DNA of 64,000 nucleotides from CADEED01 sp963839685 (GCA_963839685.1 CAWIVS010000012.1:744001-808000), one strand, 5' to 3'. Shown: positions 26,950 through 37,711, numbered from the stretch's first letter. Translations and numbers: made by a program. Notes: generated from the letters alone by a model not told the origin.

Positions 26950-27624
26950 ATGCCTGCTGCAACCGCAAAATCCAGGAGTCGCAAGCCGCCAGCCGGGCGC
27001 CAGGCGGCCGCCGACCCCTCCCCCTGGGCGGCACGCCGCCGGCCGCGGCATGTGCATGCGCTCAAGCGCGAAGCCGTGATCCTTGCTGCGGCGCGGGCGT
27101 TCCGCGAGCGCGGTTATCACAACACCTCGCTCGACGATCTTGCCGCCAGTCTCAAGGTCACCAAGCCCACGCTCTATTTATATGTGCCCAACAAGGAAGC
27201 CATCCTGTTTGAGTGCTTCCGGGCGGGGCTCGCGCAGATCCAGGCGACCCTCGACGACTGTGAACGTGCCGCGGGCCCGGCGCGCGAGCGGCTGTTCGGT
27301 TTCATCCGTGGTTATGCCGCGGCGATCGTCGGCGACTTCGGCTGGTGCATGTTGCGCGCCGAAGACCAGCACCTCGGTACCGCGATGAGCCGGCGCATCA
27401 AACTACTGAAGGGCGGCATCGATCGCCGCATGCGCGCGCTCATCGAAGCCGGTGTTGCCGATGGCTCGATCCGTGCCTGTGACACCCGCATGACGGCCTT
27501 CGCGCTGGCCGGCGCGCTCAACTGGATGGGGCATTGGTACCGCGAGGACGCCTCGCTCAATCCCCAGGAAATCGCCGACCGATTCATTGACGTGTTCAAC
27601 CGGGGCCTGAAAGGCCGCGATTGA
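26950..27624 (+). CDS. TetR-family transcriptional regulator (acyl-CoA locus)
   Basis: The 224-residue product has a basic N-terminal extension, a TetR helix-turn-helix at about residues 38-85 (AARAFRERGYHNTSLDDLAASL then KPTLYLYVPNKEAIL) and a C-terminal ligand/dimer domain. It is divergent from icmF and 18 bases upstream of the thiolase gene, which suggests it represses both and senses an acyl-CoA or related metabolite. An upstream start at 26893 would put the inverted repeat inside the coding region, so the internal ATG at 26950 was preferred. Confidence 0.85.
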   Translation: MPAATAKSRSRKPPAGRQAAADPSPWAARRRPRHVHALKREAVILAAARAFRERGYHNTSLDDLAASLKVTKPTLYLYVPNKEAILFECFRAGLAQIQATLDDCERAAGPARERLFGFIRGYAAAIVGDFGWCMLRAEDQHLGTAMSRRIKLLKGGIDRRMRALIEAGVADGSIRACDTRMTAFALAGALNWMGHWYREDASLNPQEIADRFIDVFNRGLKGRD

Positions 27625-27642
27625 ACAATACGGAGACAACAC

Positions 27643-28833
27643 ATGGACAAGACCCAGGTCATCATCGCCGCCGCGCAGCGCACGCCCATCGGTGCCTTCC
27701 AGGGCGTGCTCGCTCCGGCGACGGCGACGCAGCTCGGTGCGGCGGCCATCGCCGGCGCCATCGCCAAATCCGGGATCACGCCCGCTGATGTGCAGGAAGT
27801 CATCATGGGCTGCGTGCTGCCGGCGGGCCTCGGCCAGGCGCCGGCGCGCCAGGCCGCGCTGGCGGCCGGCCTGCCGCAGGGCGTGCCGGCCACCACCATC
27901 AACAAGATGTGCGGCTCCGGCATGAAGGCCATCATGATGGCCGCCGACCAGATCCGCGCCGAGCGACATCGCCATCGCCGTGGCCGGCGGCTTCGAATCG
28001 ATGAGCAACGCGCCCTATCTACTTCCGAAGGCGCGCGCCGGCATGCGCATGGGGCATGGCGAGGTGCTCGACCATATGTTCTATGACGGGCTGCAGAGCC
28101 CGTTCGACGGCCAGCTCATGGGCGTGTTCGCCGAAAACACGCGCGCAGAATACGGTTTTTCGCGCGCCGACCAGGACGCGTTCGCCACCGAGTCGACGCA
28201 ACGCGCACTCAAGGCGGTGTCGGCGCGGCGCATTCGCGATCCGAGGTCACGCCCGTGACGATCAAGGGTCGCAAGGGCGAGAACGCGGGTGGAGAGGGAC
28301 GAGACGCCATTCACCGTGGATCTTGCGAAGATTGCGACACTCAAGCCCGCATTCCGCAAGGATGGCACCGTGACGGCCGCCTCCTCCTCGTCCATTTCCG
28401 ATGGCGCCGCAGCCACGGTGCTGATGTCGGGCGCCGAAGCCCAGCGGCGCGGCATCAGGCCGCTGGCGCACGTCCTGGGCTACGCCAGTTTCGCGCGTGA
28501 ACCGGAATGGTTCACCACCGCCCCGGGCGGCGCCATCCAGAAGTTGCTGGCGCAACTCGGCTGGAAGCCGGGCGACGCGCACCTGTATGAAGTCAATGAA
28601 GCCTTCGCGGTCGTGACCATGGCGGCCATGCGTGACGTCGGGTTTCGATCATGCGCGCACCAACATTCTTGGCGGCGCCTGCGCACTCGGGACATCCCAT
28701 TGGCGCGACTGGCGCGCGCATCGTCACCACGTTGGTGCACGCGCTGCAGGCACGTGGCGGCGGGCGCGGCATCGCGTCGCTGTGTATCGGCGGCGGCGAA
28801 GCTACCGCGATCGCCGTCGAGGTGCCGTCCTGA
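27643..28833 (+). pseudogene. Thiolase (acetyl-CoA C-acyltransferase), six frame changes
   Basis: The pieces read as one thiolase: QRTPIGAFQG at the start, the nucleophile Cys in NKMCGSGMKA, then AVAGGFESMSNAPYLLP, SRADQDAFA, VTPVTIKGRKGEN, TVTAASSSSISDGAAA, YEVNEAFAVVTMAAM, and GGACALGHPIGATGARI (the second catalytic Cys/His segment, recovered in three frames). Frame changes lie near 27962, 28226, 28242, 28288, 28644 and 28690. Removing one base at each gives exactly 394 residues, the normal length. There are no in-frame stops or odd substitutions, so the gene is probably intact in the cell. The enzyme would cleave 3-ketoacyl-CoA or condense acetyl-CoA, in line with the neighbouring SDR and IcmF. 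Confidence 0.82.
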
Positions 28834-28899
28834 GTTACATGACTGGGCGCGGGTTCGTTATGCTGTGCGCGTTCCGCAACTCCGCAGAGGTCTCACGCC

Positions 28900-29667
28900 A
28901 TGAAAATTGCTGACGCGCGCGCAGTCGTAACCGGCGGCGCCTCGGGCCTGGGCCTGGCCGTCGCGCGGCATATCGTGTCGGCTGGTGGCCGCGTCACCTT
29001 GTTAGACGTGCAGGAAGGACCGGGCGCGGCGGCTGCGGCAACCCTCGGCGCCGGGGCCGGCTTCGCCAAGTGCGACGTGACCTCCGAAACGGAAGTGATC
29101 GCGGCGATGGAGTCCGCGCGCGGCGGCATGGATGGCATCAACCTGCTGGTCAATTGCGCCGGGGTCGTCGGCGCCGGGCGGGTGCTCGGCAAGAATGGCC
29201 CCATGGCCGGCGATTTCTTCACGCGCGTAGTGCACATCAACCTGATCGGCACCTTCTTGTGTGACAAGGCCGCGGCCGCCATCATGCAGCACAACACTCC
29301 GAACGCCGAGGGCGAACGCGGCGTGATCGTTCACACCTCCTCCGTCGCGGCCTTCGAAGGACAGATCGGGCAAGCCGCGTACGCCGCCACCAAGGCCGGG
29401 GTCGCCGGCATGACGCTGCCCATCGCGCGGGAATTCGCGATGTTCGGCATTCGCGTGGTTTCGCTGGCGCCGGGAATCTTCGCGACGCCGATGCTCGCGG
29501 GCATGCCCGAGAACGTGCAGGAGTCGCTCGGCAAGCAGGTGCCCTTCCCGTCGCGACTCGGTCGTCCCGAAGAGTTTGCCGCCATGGTGCAGACCATCTG
29601 CGAAGTGAGCTATCTCAACGGCGAAACGATCCGTCTCGATGGCGCGATCCGCATGCAGCCGAAATAG
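28900..29667 (+). CDS. SDR-family 3-hydroxyacyl-CoA dehydrogenase-like oxidoreductase
   Basis: The 255-residue short-chain dehydrogenase has the NAD-binding TGGASGLGLA motif at residues 11-20, NCAGVVGAG, the catalytic Ser in HTSSVAAFEG and YAATKAG (YxxxK), and resembles the type-2 3-hydroxyacyl-CoA dehydrogenase (HSD17B10) group, which oxidises short branched 3-hydroxyacyl-CoA. The position between thiolase and ETF-ubiquinone oxidoreductase supports a beta-oxidation role. The exact substrate is inferred. Confidence 0.85.
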   Translation: MKIADARAVVTGGASGLGLAVARHIVSAGGRVTLLDVQEGPGAAAAATLGAGAGFAKCDVTSETEVIAAMESARGGMDGINLLVNCAGVVGAGRVLGKNGPMAGDFFTRVVHINLIGTFLCDKAAAAIMQHNTPNAEGERGVIVHTSSVAAFEGQIGQAAYAATKAGVAGMTLPIAREFAMFGIRVVSLAPGIFATPMLAGMPENVQESLGKQVPFPSRLGRPEEFAAMVQTICEVSYLNGETIRLDGAIRMQPK

Positions 29668-29670
29668 CCC

Positions 29671-31284
29671 ATGGCCCAGGGACCCGCGACCCGCGATGTG
29701 ATGGAGTACGACGTAGCCGTCATTGGCGCCGGGCCCGCCGGGCTCGCCACTGCCATCCGGCTCAAGCAGCGCAACCCGGAATTGCGCGTCTGCGTCCTCG
29801 AGAAGGGTTCCACCGTGGGCGCGCACATCCTGTCTGGCGCCGTGCTCGAGCCCGCACCACTCGATGCGCTGCTGCCGGAGTGGCGCCAGGCCTCGCTGCC
29901 CATCTGCGTGCCCGTGAAGCACGATGAGTTCAACTGGTTCGGCCGCAAGAGTGCGCGTCGCGTGCCGTGGATTCCCCACTACCTGCGCAACGAAGGAAAT
30001 TTCATCATCTCGCTCGGCGGCCTCGTGCAGTGGATGGCGACGCAGGCCGAGATCCTCGGCATCGACGTGTTTGCCGGCTTTTCGGCCGCGCTGCCGTTGT
30101 TCGACGACGACGGCTCGGTCGCCGGGGTACAGATCGGCGACATGGGCGTGCAACACGACGGCTCGCGCGGCCCTAACTACACACCCGGCCCCGAAGTACG
30201 GGCGCGGCTCACGGTGATTGCCGAGGGCTGCCGGGGCAGCCTGGCCAAGGTGCTCATCGGTCGCTACAAACTCGATGAGAAAGTCGATCCGCAGGTTTAC
30301 GCCCTCGGCATGAAGGAGCTCTGGCAACTGCCGCCCGGCCGGGTGCAACCCGGCCTCGTGCAACACAGTGTCGGCTGGCCGCTGGACTCGAAGACCTACG
30401 GTGGCAGCTTCGTCTATCACCTCGACAACAACCGCGCCTACGTCGGCTTCGTCACCGGCCTCGACTATCGCGATCCGCGTTTCCTTCCCTTCGAGGCCTT
30501 TCAGCAGTTCAAGCATCACCCGGTGATGCACGCCTTCCTCGCGGGCGGCGAGATCGTCTCTGCCGGCGCGCGATCGATCTCTGCGGGCGGCTTCCAGTCC
30601 ATGCCCAAGCTCGAAATGCCCGGCGCCGTGCTGGTGGGTGATGCCGCGGGCACGCTCAACGTGCCCAAGATCAAGGGCATTCACCAGGCCCTCCGCTGTG
30701 CGATGGCCGCCGCGGACTATTTTGCCGAGAACAACACCAGCATTGGCTTCGACGCAGTGTGGCGCAGGACCGAGGCGGTCGCGGAGCTCAGGGAAGTGCG
30801 CAATATCAAGCCCGGGTTCAAGTTCGGACTGCGCACCGGCGTGCTGAACGCGGGCCTGGAGAGCGTCCTCGGCGGCAAGACACCCTGGACCCTGCGCAAT
30901 ACCGCGTCGTATCCGATGCACAAGCTCGACGAATACGACTCGCCCCGCCGCCCGTGGGTGAATCGCGATCTGCCGCCGCGCGACCGGCTGTCGTCGGTGT
31001 TCTACGCCACGACCGCTCACGATGAAGTGCAGCCGGCGCACCTGAAAGTGCGTGACACCACCATCTGCGCCACCCGTTGCGCCACCGAGTATGGCAACCC
31101 CTGCACTCGCTTCTGCCCCGCGCAGGTGTACGAGATGATCGAGGACGAAGCGGGCGGCAAACGCCTGCAGATCAACGCCGCCAACTGCGTGCACTGCAAG
31201 GCCTGCGACATCAAGGATCCCTACCAGATCATCGACTGGACCACGCCCGAGGGCGGCTCCGGTCCTAACTATCAACTTCTGTGA
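29671..31284 (+). CDS. Electron-transfer flavoprotein:ubiquinone oxidoreductase
   Basis: The 537-residue product has an N-terminal FAD site (VAVIGAGPAGLATAIRLKQ), the typical ETF-QO region GGFQSMPKLEMPGAVLVGDAAG, and a C-terminal [4Fe-4S] domain (CTRFCPAQVYEMIED, ANCVHCKACDIKDP). It moves electrons from acyl-CoA dehydrogenases via ETF to ubiquinone at the inner membrane. It starts 3 bases after the SDR gene; a second ATG at 29701 is possible. Its stop overlaps the zapE start. Confidence 0.94.
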   Translation: MAQGPATRDVMEYDVAVIGAGPAGLATAIRLKQRNPELRVCVLEKGSTVGAHILSGAVLEPAPLDALLPEWRQASLPICVPVKHDEFNWFGRKSARRVPWIPHYLRNEGNFIISLGGLVQWMATQAEILGIDVFAGFSAALPLFDDDGSVAGVQIGDMGVQHDGSRGPNYTPGPEVRARLTVIAEGCRGSLAKVLIGRYKLDEKVDPQVYALGMKELWQLPPGRVQPGLVQHSVGWPLDSKTYGGSFVYHLDNNRAYVGFVTGLDYRDPRFLPFEAFQQFKHHPVMHAFLAGGEIVSAGARSISAGGFQSMPKLEMPGAVLVGDAAGTLNVPKIKGIHQALRCAMAAADYFAENNTSIGFDAVWRRTEAVAELREVRNIKPGFKFGLRTGVLNAGLESVLGGKTPWTLRNTASYPMHKLDEYDSPRRPWVNRDLPPRDRLSSVFYATTAHDEVQPAHLKVRDTTICATRCATEYGNPCTRFCPAQVYEMIEDEAGGKRLQINAANCVHCKACDIKDPYQIIDWTTPEGGSGPNYQLL

Positions 31285-32390
31285 CTGCCTCGCAAGACGT
31301 GCTCGGCGCGTCGTATGCGCGCGAGATCGCCAAGCGCGGCTTTACTTCCGATGCCGCGCAGCTGGCGGCGGTGCGCGAGCTCGAGCGCCTGCGCGCTGAA
31401 ATCAACACCGCGGCCGCCGAACCACTCGCCAGGCGCCTGGTGCGCGGACTCACACTGTCCGGTAACGGCGCACCCCGGGGCGTGTACCTGTGGGGCGGAG
31501 TCGGGCGCGGCAAGACCTGGCTCATGGATCTGTTCTACGGCTCCCTGAGCCTCGCAGCGAAGCGCCGCACGCATTTCTACCGCTTCATGCACGAGGTTCA
31601 CGCCGACCTCAGGCGTCTCAAGGGCATGCAATCCCCACTCGATGGGGTCGCCGACAAGATCGCCAGAAAGGCGCGCGTGATCTGTTTCGACGAGCTGTTC
31701 GTCTCCGACATCGCCGACGCCATGATCCTCGCGGGACTGTTCGACGCGCTCGTCAAGCGCGGCGTTGCGCTGGTGTTCACGTCCAACGTGAAACCCAGGG
31801 ACCTCTACAAGAACGGCCTGCAGCGCGACCGGTTCGTACCCACGATCGGCCTGCTGGAAAAACATTGCGTCGTCATCCAGATCGAGGGCGGCATCGACTA
31901 TCGACTGCGCCAGCTCACCGCCGCGCCCATCTACCTGCCAAGCCGCGACGCCGCCACGCAGAAAAAACTCGAGGAGCTGTTCGACGATCTGTCCGACGAG
32001 GACGTCGAGAGCGGCCACGACATCAGTGTCAACAATCGCAAGATCAAGGTGGTGCGTGAGAGCGAGAACGTCATCTGGTTCGAATTCCCGGCACTTTGCG
32101 AGGGTCCGCGCAGCGCCGCTGACTACATCGCTATCGCCAGCGAATACCAGAGCGTCATCATCGCCAACGTGCCGGTGTTCGGCGCGGATGCCGACAACGC
32201 CGCGCGCCGTTTCATCTCCGTGATCGACGAGTTCTACGATCGCGGCGTCAATGTGATCATCTCGGCCGCCGCGGCGCCCGCCGAGCTCTACAAGGGCGAA
32301 AAACTCAAGTTCGAGTTCCAGCGCACCGCCAGCCGGCTCACCGAGATGCAGAGCGAGGAATACCTGGCGCGCGCCCACCGCGCAGCCTGA
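31281..32390 (+). CDS. zapE: Cell division ATPase ZapE (AFG1-like)
   Basis: The 369-residue product has a Walker A motif in LWGGVGRGKTWLMDLF (about residue 75), Walker B ICFDELFVSD, and the AFG1/ZapE sequences FYRFMHEVH and LVFTSNVKPRDLYKNGLQRDRF. ZapE is a cytoplasmic ATPase associated with the Z-ring in gammaproteobacteria. The GTG start overlaps the ETF-QO stop by 4 bases (GTGA). Confidence 0.93.
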   Translation: MTASQDVLGASYAREIAKRGFTSDAAQLAAVRELERLRAEINTAAAEPLARRLVRGLTLSGNGAPRGVYLWGGVGRGKTWLMDLFYGSLSLAAKRRTHFYRFMHEVHADLRRLKGMQSPLDGVADKIARKARVICFDELFVSDIADAMILAGLFDALVKRGVALVFTSNVKPRDLYKNGLQRDRFVPTIGLLEKHCVVIQIEGGIDYRLRQLTAAPIYLPSRDAATQKKLEELFDDLSDEDVESGHDISVNNRKIKVVRESENVIWFEFPALCEGPRSAADYIAIASEYQSVIIANVPVFGADADNAARRFISVIDEFYDRGVNVIISAAAAPAELYKGEKLKFEFQRTASRLTEMQSEEYLARAHRAA

Positions 32391-32461
32391 GGCAGGCGGG
32401 ACGCAAGCTCCGCGGCGCCGCATCGGCAGCGCCGCAGACGCAGTTCACGTCCGGTGACCGC

Positions 32462-35400
32462 TTACTGCTCGCAGCGATCCTTCCACCAGGAACGGCCCTT
32501 CCATCCACCGAATCCACGATACGACTGCTTGTGATGCGACCGCCCGCAAACTTCGAGTCCATAGGTGGTCACGGTTCCGCTGATTTCATTGCTGACCACC
32601 AGCAGCGGCTGGTGCGTCGGGCTGTCGTGTTCGGAAATGAACAGCACACCCTCCGGACCCAGGTCACCGGCCTCGGGCGGCGGAGGAAGGGGAGTGACGG
32701 AATCGCCACCGAGAAGTCGCGATTGTTGACGTAGTCGGCGAACACGGGCGAGCTCGGCGTGCTGATGTCGTAAGCCGCGATGCCGCCGTGGCGCTCGAGG
32801 CCGACGAACACGTATTGCCGGCCGCGGATGTTGCCGACGGTGAGGCCTTCGGGCTCGGGACCCTTGTTGTCCGAGCGATCATCGAAGTTGTTGTTTTCGT
32901 TGCTGGCGTTGAAATGCGCCGGGTCGTCGGCGGCGATGATGCGTTCCAGGTCCGCCTCGCTGTCGAAGACCTGGCTGCCGTCCGCCGACCAGATCGAGAA
33001 CGAACGGCCGCCGAGCGTGTACAACGCGTCGTAGTCGCCGTCGCCATCGGTATCGCCGTGCGTCTCGCGTGACATTCAGCCGGCCGAGATTGGCGTTCAT
33101 CTTTGAGCGTCGCACCGGTCGGGAATGCCGCCGCATCGAGAGTGAGGCAGCTGATGCGCGCCTCTTCCGCGAATCCCGGCCAGTCGCGCGCGTCGCCCTC
33201 GTTGGCGGTGACGAAGTAGGTTTTCGCCGCGATTCGTGAACGTGGCCAGCGCATCGGGCTCGTACATGCCGAGCACCGGCCAGTCGCGGATGTTGATGGC
33301 GGTGTCGCGGTCGGAAGCATCGAGGCCGGGCACGCTGATGAGCCCGACGGTCTCGGCTTCGGGCACGTAGGTCGCGGCGCGCGTGAACGTGCCCGTGGCG
33401 TTGTCGATCACGATCTGCGCCACGGTGAAGTCGTTGTCGTTGACTATCGCGAGTCGCCCGTCATCCAGGATCGCAAGGCCTTCCAGTTTCTGCATGGCCG
33501 GCGAAACCCGCGGCCGCGAGATCGACGTGCAGTTTCTTGCCAACCGCCGTGACGCCCACCGATGTCAGTTCATCCGCGGTCATCTGGTCGAGCGATTTCG
33601 GCACGCCGCCGATGTCGTAGATCGCGTCGACGCGCGCTGATGTCCGTGGCACCGGCGATGTCGAAGGCGTAGATCTTCTTGGTGATGTTCTCGACCGGGC
33701 CGGTGGTCACCGAGTCATCATCACGCTCGAGCACCAGGAAGCCGCCGCTCGGCGACTGCCGTCATGTCGCCGATCTTGTCGGCGCGCGTGTCGGTCGCGC
33801 TCAGCGGTACGGGGTTGTCCATGATGTAGATGAATTGCCGCACCGCTTTCGTCTGCGGATCGAACTCCACCAGGCGCACGTTGCGCATGGCATTGAGCGC
33901 GCCGTTGGCGAGCGTCGCGGGATTGCGCGCCGGGCTCTGCACGAACGCGTAGATCTTGCCGTTCTTGAGGGCAATGGCTTCCATGCCGCGGTTCTGACGC
34001 CGCTGCGCGAGCACTGCCGGCAGTGCCTCGGTACCCAGCGGTCCGGCGACTCCCGCGGCAGGCACGGCGAGACCGGCGGCGGCGTGTGTGCCGACCGGAA
34101 TGAAGCGATCGATGAGGCGGCCGTTGCGGCCCGAAGTGGTAGATAGCCGGGCGATACTCATCGCACATCCAGAACGAGCCGTCCTCATCGACCACCACGC
34201 CTTCGAAGTCACCGCCGCGGGCGTCGAGCGGAATGGTCTGACCGAACAGGTCGACCGGCACTTCATCGTTGTAGGGAGAGTTGGGATTGCCACCGGCCAC
34301 CAGCACGTTGGGCAGGCCGGTGAGCGGGCTGCCATCCGTATCGCGCAGGATGATCTGCTGCTTGAGGTCGAAATCACCCGTGGCCGGATCCAGCGTGAAG
34401 CGCACCAGGCGCGGACTGAATTGCGGCAGCAGGAACGGCCGCTGCGCGGCGGCATTGGGCTCGCCGTTGGGGCCACGGTCCGTGTTGGTGATGAACTTGA
34501 GCTTGCCGTCGGCGGTCACGCCCTCGAAAGCGAGCCCCGAGAATCCGCCGAGGCGCAGCCATTCGTTGCCGGCCTTGCCGATGAACGGCAGCTCCTGGGC
34601 GTCCCACTCGAAGCTGGCGACGGTGTACGGCTTGGCGTTCTGGTCCTTGTAACCCAGCGGCAGCAGGCTCGTTGACGCTGGCGGTCGGCGATGTCGATGA
34701 CCGCGACCGCGTTGTTCTCCTGCAGCGTCACATAGGCCTTGCGCGAATCGGGCGTGACGCCGATGTACTCCGGCTCGAAGTCCATGGCGGCGCTCGCGCC
34801 CGGGCCGTAGATGCGAATGCCGGCGGCGCGCAGCGCGGCTTCCTTGCCGTTGAAGCCGGCGAAACTCACGGTGCGTACGTCGCGTGTCCTTGAGCTTCTT
34901 CACCTGGCCCGGGCCCTGCGGAATGCGAATGATGCTCACCGATCCTTCCGGATCGACTTGGCCGACGCCGTAGCCGCTGGGCTCACCTTCATTCGCCACC
35001 AGCAGGTATGTCGCCGTCGGGAGTGAACGTCAGCATGTCCGGCAGCGCGCCGACCTGCACCGTGGTCAGCAGCTCGCCGTTGGTCATGTAGAAACCCACG
35101 CGACCTGGATCCGTCTTGACCGGCGCCTCGATCGCGATCGCGACCACACCGTCCCTGACCGCAACGCTGTTGGGCGAACCAAAGGGCTCGAAGTGTCGAT
35201 GGTGTCGATGAGAGTAAGGCTGGCCGGATTCCTCGCATCGAGAATCGTCACGGAATTTGCCGCCGCGTTGGTCACGAACAGACGATGCGACCGCGGATCG
35301 TGTGCTCCGATCTCCGCGCCACCCGTCTTGAACGAATCAAGCGGTGTCATCGTCAAGGAAGATGACTCCGGGGGGCCGTCGTTGTGAGCCTGCGGCGGCG

Positions 35401-35462
35401 GCAACGGCGAGGGAGAAGCTAACGGCAGCGGCAATAGCGCAGCGACGTCCACGGTGTGGCAT
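32462..35462 (-). pseudogene. Secreted choice-of-anchor I family protein with inserted phytase-like esterase domain, multiply frameshifted
   Basis: Read across about a dozen frame changes the stretch encodes one long secreted protein of roughly 1000 residues. A signal peptide (MPHRGRRCAIAAAVSFSLAV) starts at 35462; then come choice-of-anchor I pieces (TGGAEIGAHDPRSHRLFVTN, LLVANEGEPSGYGVGQVDPE, RIYGPGASAAMDFEPEYIGV), an inserted esterase-like/phytase-family domain of about 34670-33540 (GFSGLAFEGVTADGKLKFIT, FEGVVVDEDGSFWMCDEYRP), and the choice-of-anchor I end (FVTANEGDARDWPGFAEEAR, GPEPEGLTVGNIRGRQYVFV, LLVVSNEISGTVTTYGLEV). Frame changes lie near 35385, 35195, 35010, 34885, 34675, 34125, 33760, 33640, 33510, 33225, 33110, 33065 and 32680. 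Each fragment is free of stops in its own frame. Such proteins are thought to be extracellular phosphoesterases; function is not established. Confidence 0.72.
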
Positions 35463-35551
35463 GAGGAACTCCAGGAGATACGCGTATTGTTTGTGGGCCA
35501 CGCTTGTGGCGCGGCCTATGGTGTCGCTGCGCATCACACCGGAAGCGTGTT

Positions 35552-36487
35552 TCAGATTTGTGAACTGTTCAAAATTGGGAGTTTGCGCTTCAGCCGTTCG
35601 CCGGCCTTGACGGACCCTCGACTTTCCAGGCGATTGCATCGCCATTCGATTCGCGCAGCACGGAAACCGGCTTCAACTCGAAAGTGGCTCGCAGCGGGGC
35701 CAGCCACTCCTGCCAATTCCTCCGGTCCGACGCAACAGGCATTCAGTGAATCGGCGAGGCAGCGCTCTGGCGCCAACGCCTCCTCGAGCGCGTTCCAGAT
35801 TGCCAGTCTTTCCTGTTTCGCCCGGTTCAGACGCGAGGGAAGACATCGCGCCAGTTCGGCGACCAGCGAATCGTGCGAGTACCTCGCGGCCAGCGCCTGC
35901 ATCTGCGCATTGAACGCCGCAGCGTCCCCGGCGCAGAACGCCGCGCGCATGTTGTGCCCGAGAACGGCAACCAGCGCGTTCAGGCGCGAGCGATTGGTGG
36001 CGACGATCGAACTGTCGGCGTGATGCACCAGCAGTGAAAACTTTGCGTCGGCCGCGAGCACGCGTGCCATCTCGCGCGCCGCCTGCTCCATCTGGCTGTA
36101 TTCGAACCCGAACTGACTGACCACCGCGCCAAAGCTGCGCTCGGCAAACGGCAGGCATTCCATCGCGGTATCCGACAACAGTTCGACGTCACGGTGGATC
36201 GTGAAGGGAATTCGCGCAAAGTCGATGCCGGTGAGAGACACATCGTGCCGCGCATCGAGCAGCAGGCGCGCAACCGCGCCCGCGCCGCAGCCGAGATCCA
36301 GGACGCGTGATCCGGAGCCCAGCGAAACGGCAAACGATGACCAATGGTCCGTGAGTGCCTGCCAGATTTCGGGGTTTCCGGCGACGCAACGCGACTGGCC
36401 GGGCTCCTGCCAGAATGCCGTCCATGCGTCTTTCGTGCGTCCGTAACCCCGAGACGCCGGATCCAAACTGCGCGCCGCAAACTCCAT
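35552..36487 (-). CDS. Class I SAM-dependent methyltransferase
   Basis: The 311-residue product has the SAM-binding motif I RVLDLGCGAGAVARLLL at about residue 55, an acidic residue ending strand 2 (LTGIDFARI), and motif DSFGAVVSQFGFEY-type post-I region (SFGAVVSQFGFEYSQMEQAA). The substrate is unknown; the C-terminal half shows no diagnostic family. It is on the same strand as the esterase upstream, 179 bases away, and the choice-of-anchor gene downstream. The start at 36487 was preferred to a 16-codon longer reading. Confidence 0.75.
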   Translation of the reverse strand: MEFAARSLDPASRGYGRTKDAWTAFWQEPGQSRCVAGNPEIWQALTDHWSSFAVSLGSGSRVLDLGCGAGAVARLLLDARHDVSLTGIDFARIPFTIHRDVELLSDTAMECLPFAERSFGAVVSQFGFEYSQMEQAAREMARVLAADAKFSLLVHHADSSIVATNRSRLNALVAVLGHNMRAAFCAGDAAAFNAQMQALAARYSHDSLVAELARCLPSRLNRAKQERLAIWNALEEALAPERCLADSLNACCVGPEELAGVAGPAASHFRVEAGFRAARIEWRCNRLESRGSVKAGERLKRKLPILNSSQI

Positions 36488-36666
36488 TACGCCCCTGGTG
36501 TTGCAGAGCCGGGCACCCTGCAAAGCGCGCCGCACTCAGGCCTGTGTAATCAACAGGTTGATTCTGCGTGACGAGGTCGCGACTGTGCCGCCGCGGCGAC
36601 TCGGCCCAGCGCCGGCCAAGCTCCGTTGGGCGCGAAGGGCAGATAACTCACGCTGGGTGTCCCGCC

Positions 36667-37711
36667 TCAGGGGCGATCGCAGATCTTCCGCCGCAGTGTG
36701 CAGTCGAAGAAGTCGATGGTGACTTCCAGTGCCCGAAGACTCGCGGCGCGCGTGTCGTCGGGCGTGGCACCGATGAAGCTGTGATCCACGTCGTCGATCA
36801 CGAGCAGTTGTGAGTGCACTCCTGCCGACAGCAACGCGGCGTGAAATGCAGTGGATTGCGTGACGGGAACAATCCGGTCGCGCGCACCATGCACCAGGAG
36901 AAAAGGCGGGTCGGAAGCATCGATGAACCGGGTCGGACTCGCCAGTCTCAACTTGTCCTTCGGAGCAAGTTCGATCGACGCAGCCGAGGTAGCGAGCCAC
37001 GGGAGGCGTGAGGTTTGCGTCGGTCACGAGCGGTGCGAAATCAAGAACGCCGTACCACGTTGCAACCGCCTGGACGCAAACGGATTCGCGAGTTGTGAGC
37101 GAATCCGGAGCGAGATCGGCCACGTCACAGGAAGTGCCCGCGAGTGCGGCGAGCTGGCCGCCGGCAGAAGCCCCCCAGATACCGAAACGTGAAATATCGA
37201 TGGCATGGCGCGTGGCGTTCGCGCGCAACCAGGCGATGGCCGATTTGATATCCCGCTCGGCGGCCGGTGATACCGCCTCACTACTGAGTCGGTAGTTCAC
37301 CGACGCGACAACGTAGCCACGTGCGGCAATCGAGGCCAGCACTCGCGGCCAGTTCTCGAACGCTCCCGCCTGCCGTGAGTGGCCGCCCGTCCATCCACCG
37401 CCGTGGACGAACACGATCGTCGGCAACGGCATGCGACGTTGCGCAGGCAGATACAAGTCGAGCGTCAGTGGCCGAAATCCTGCTGGCGATGCATAGATCA
37501 AATCGGCAAGTCCCAGGACGTCGTCGGGAAATGCGGTGCGCTGCTGCGGGTAGCGGTCCTCCAGCTGGGCACTGATGCCGATGGCGGGTTCGTGCCGGCC
37601 TGCGCCTGCAACCACGCTGCCCGCCGCAAGCAGGGATATAGCCGTGAGCGCGCAAGCGGCGGCGCTCGCTCCGACGAAGGTTTCGGATGGCCACCGCGCC
37701 ATGCAAGTCAC
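36667..37711 (-). CDS. Secreted alpha/beta hydrolase (BD-FAE/carboxylesterase type), one-base frameshift
   Basis: The protein starts with a signal or membrane-anchor region (residues 10-36), then the oxyanion motif FVHGGGWTGG near 102-110, the nucleophile Ser182 in GIWGASAGGQLA, and after the frame change near 36952 the acid (HGARDRIVP) and His (DDVDHSFIG). Dropping one base restores QLRLASPTRFIDASDPPFLL and a protein of 347 residues. The family includes acetyl- and feruloyl-type esterases and lipases. It is divergent from the MFS gene across an operator-like palindrome at 37788, which ties it to the hydroaromatic locus; a role in freeing quinate or shikimate from plant esters is conceivable but unproven. 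Confidence 0.8.

Noticed and set aside
29002..31275. 757-codon minus-strand reading frame
   Set aside because: Antisense of the SDR and ETF-QO genes; long open frames are common opposite high-GC genes.
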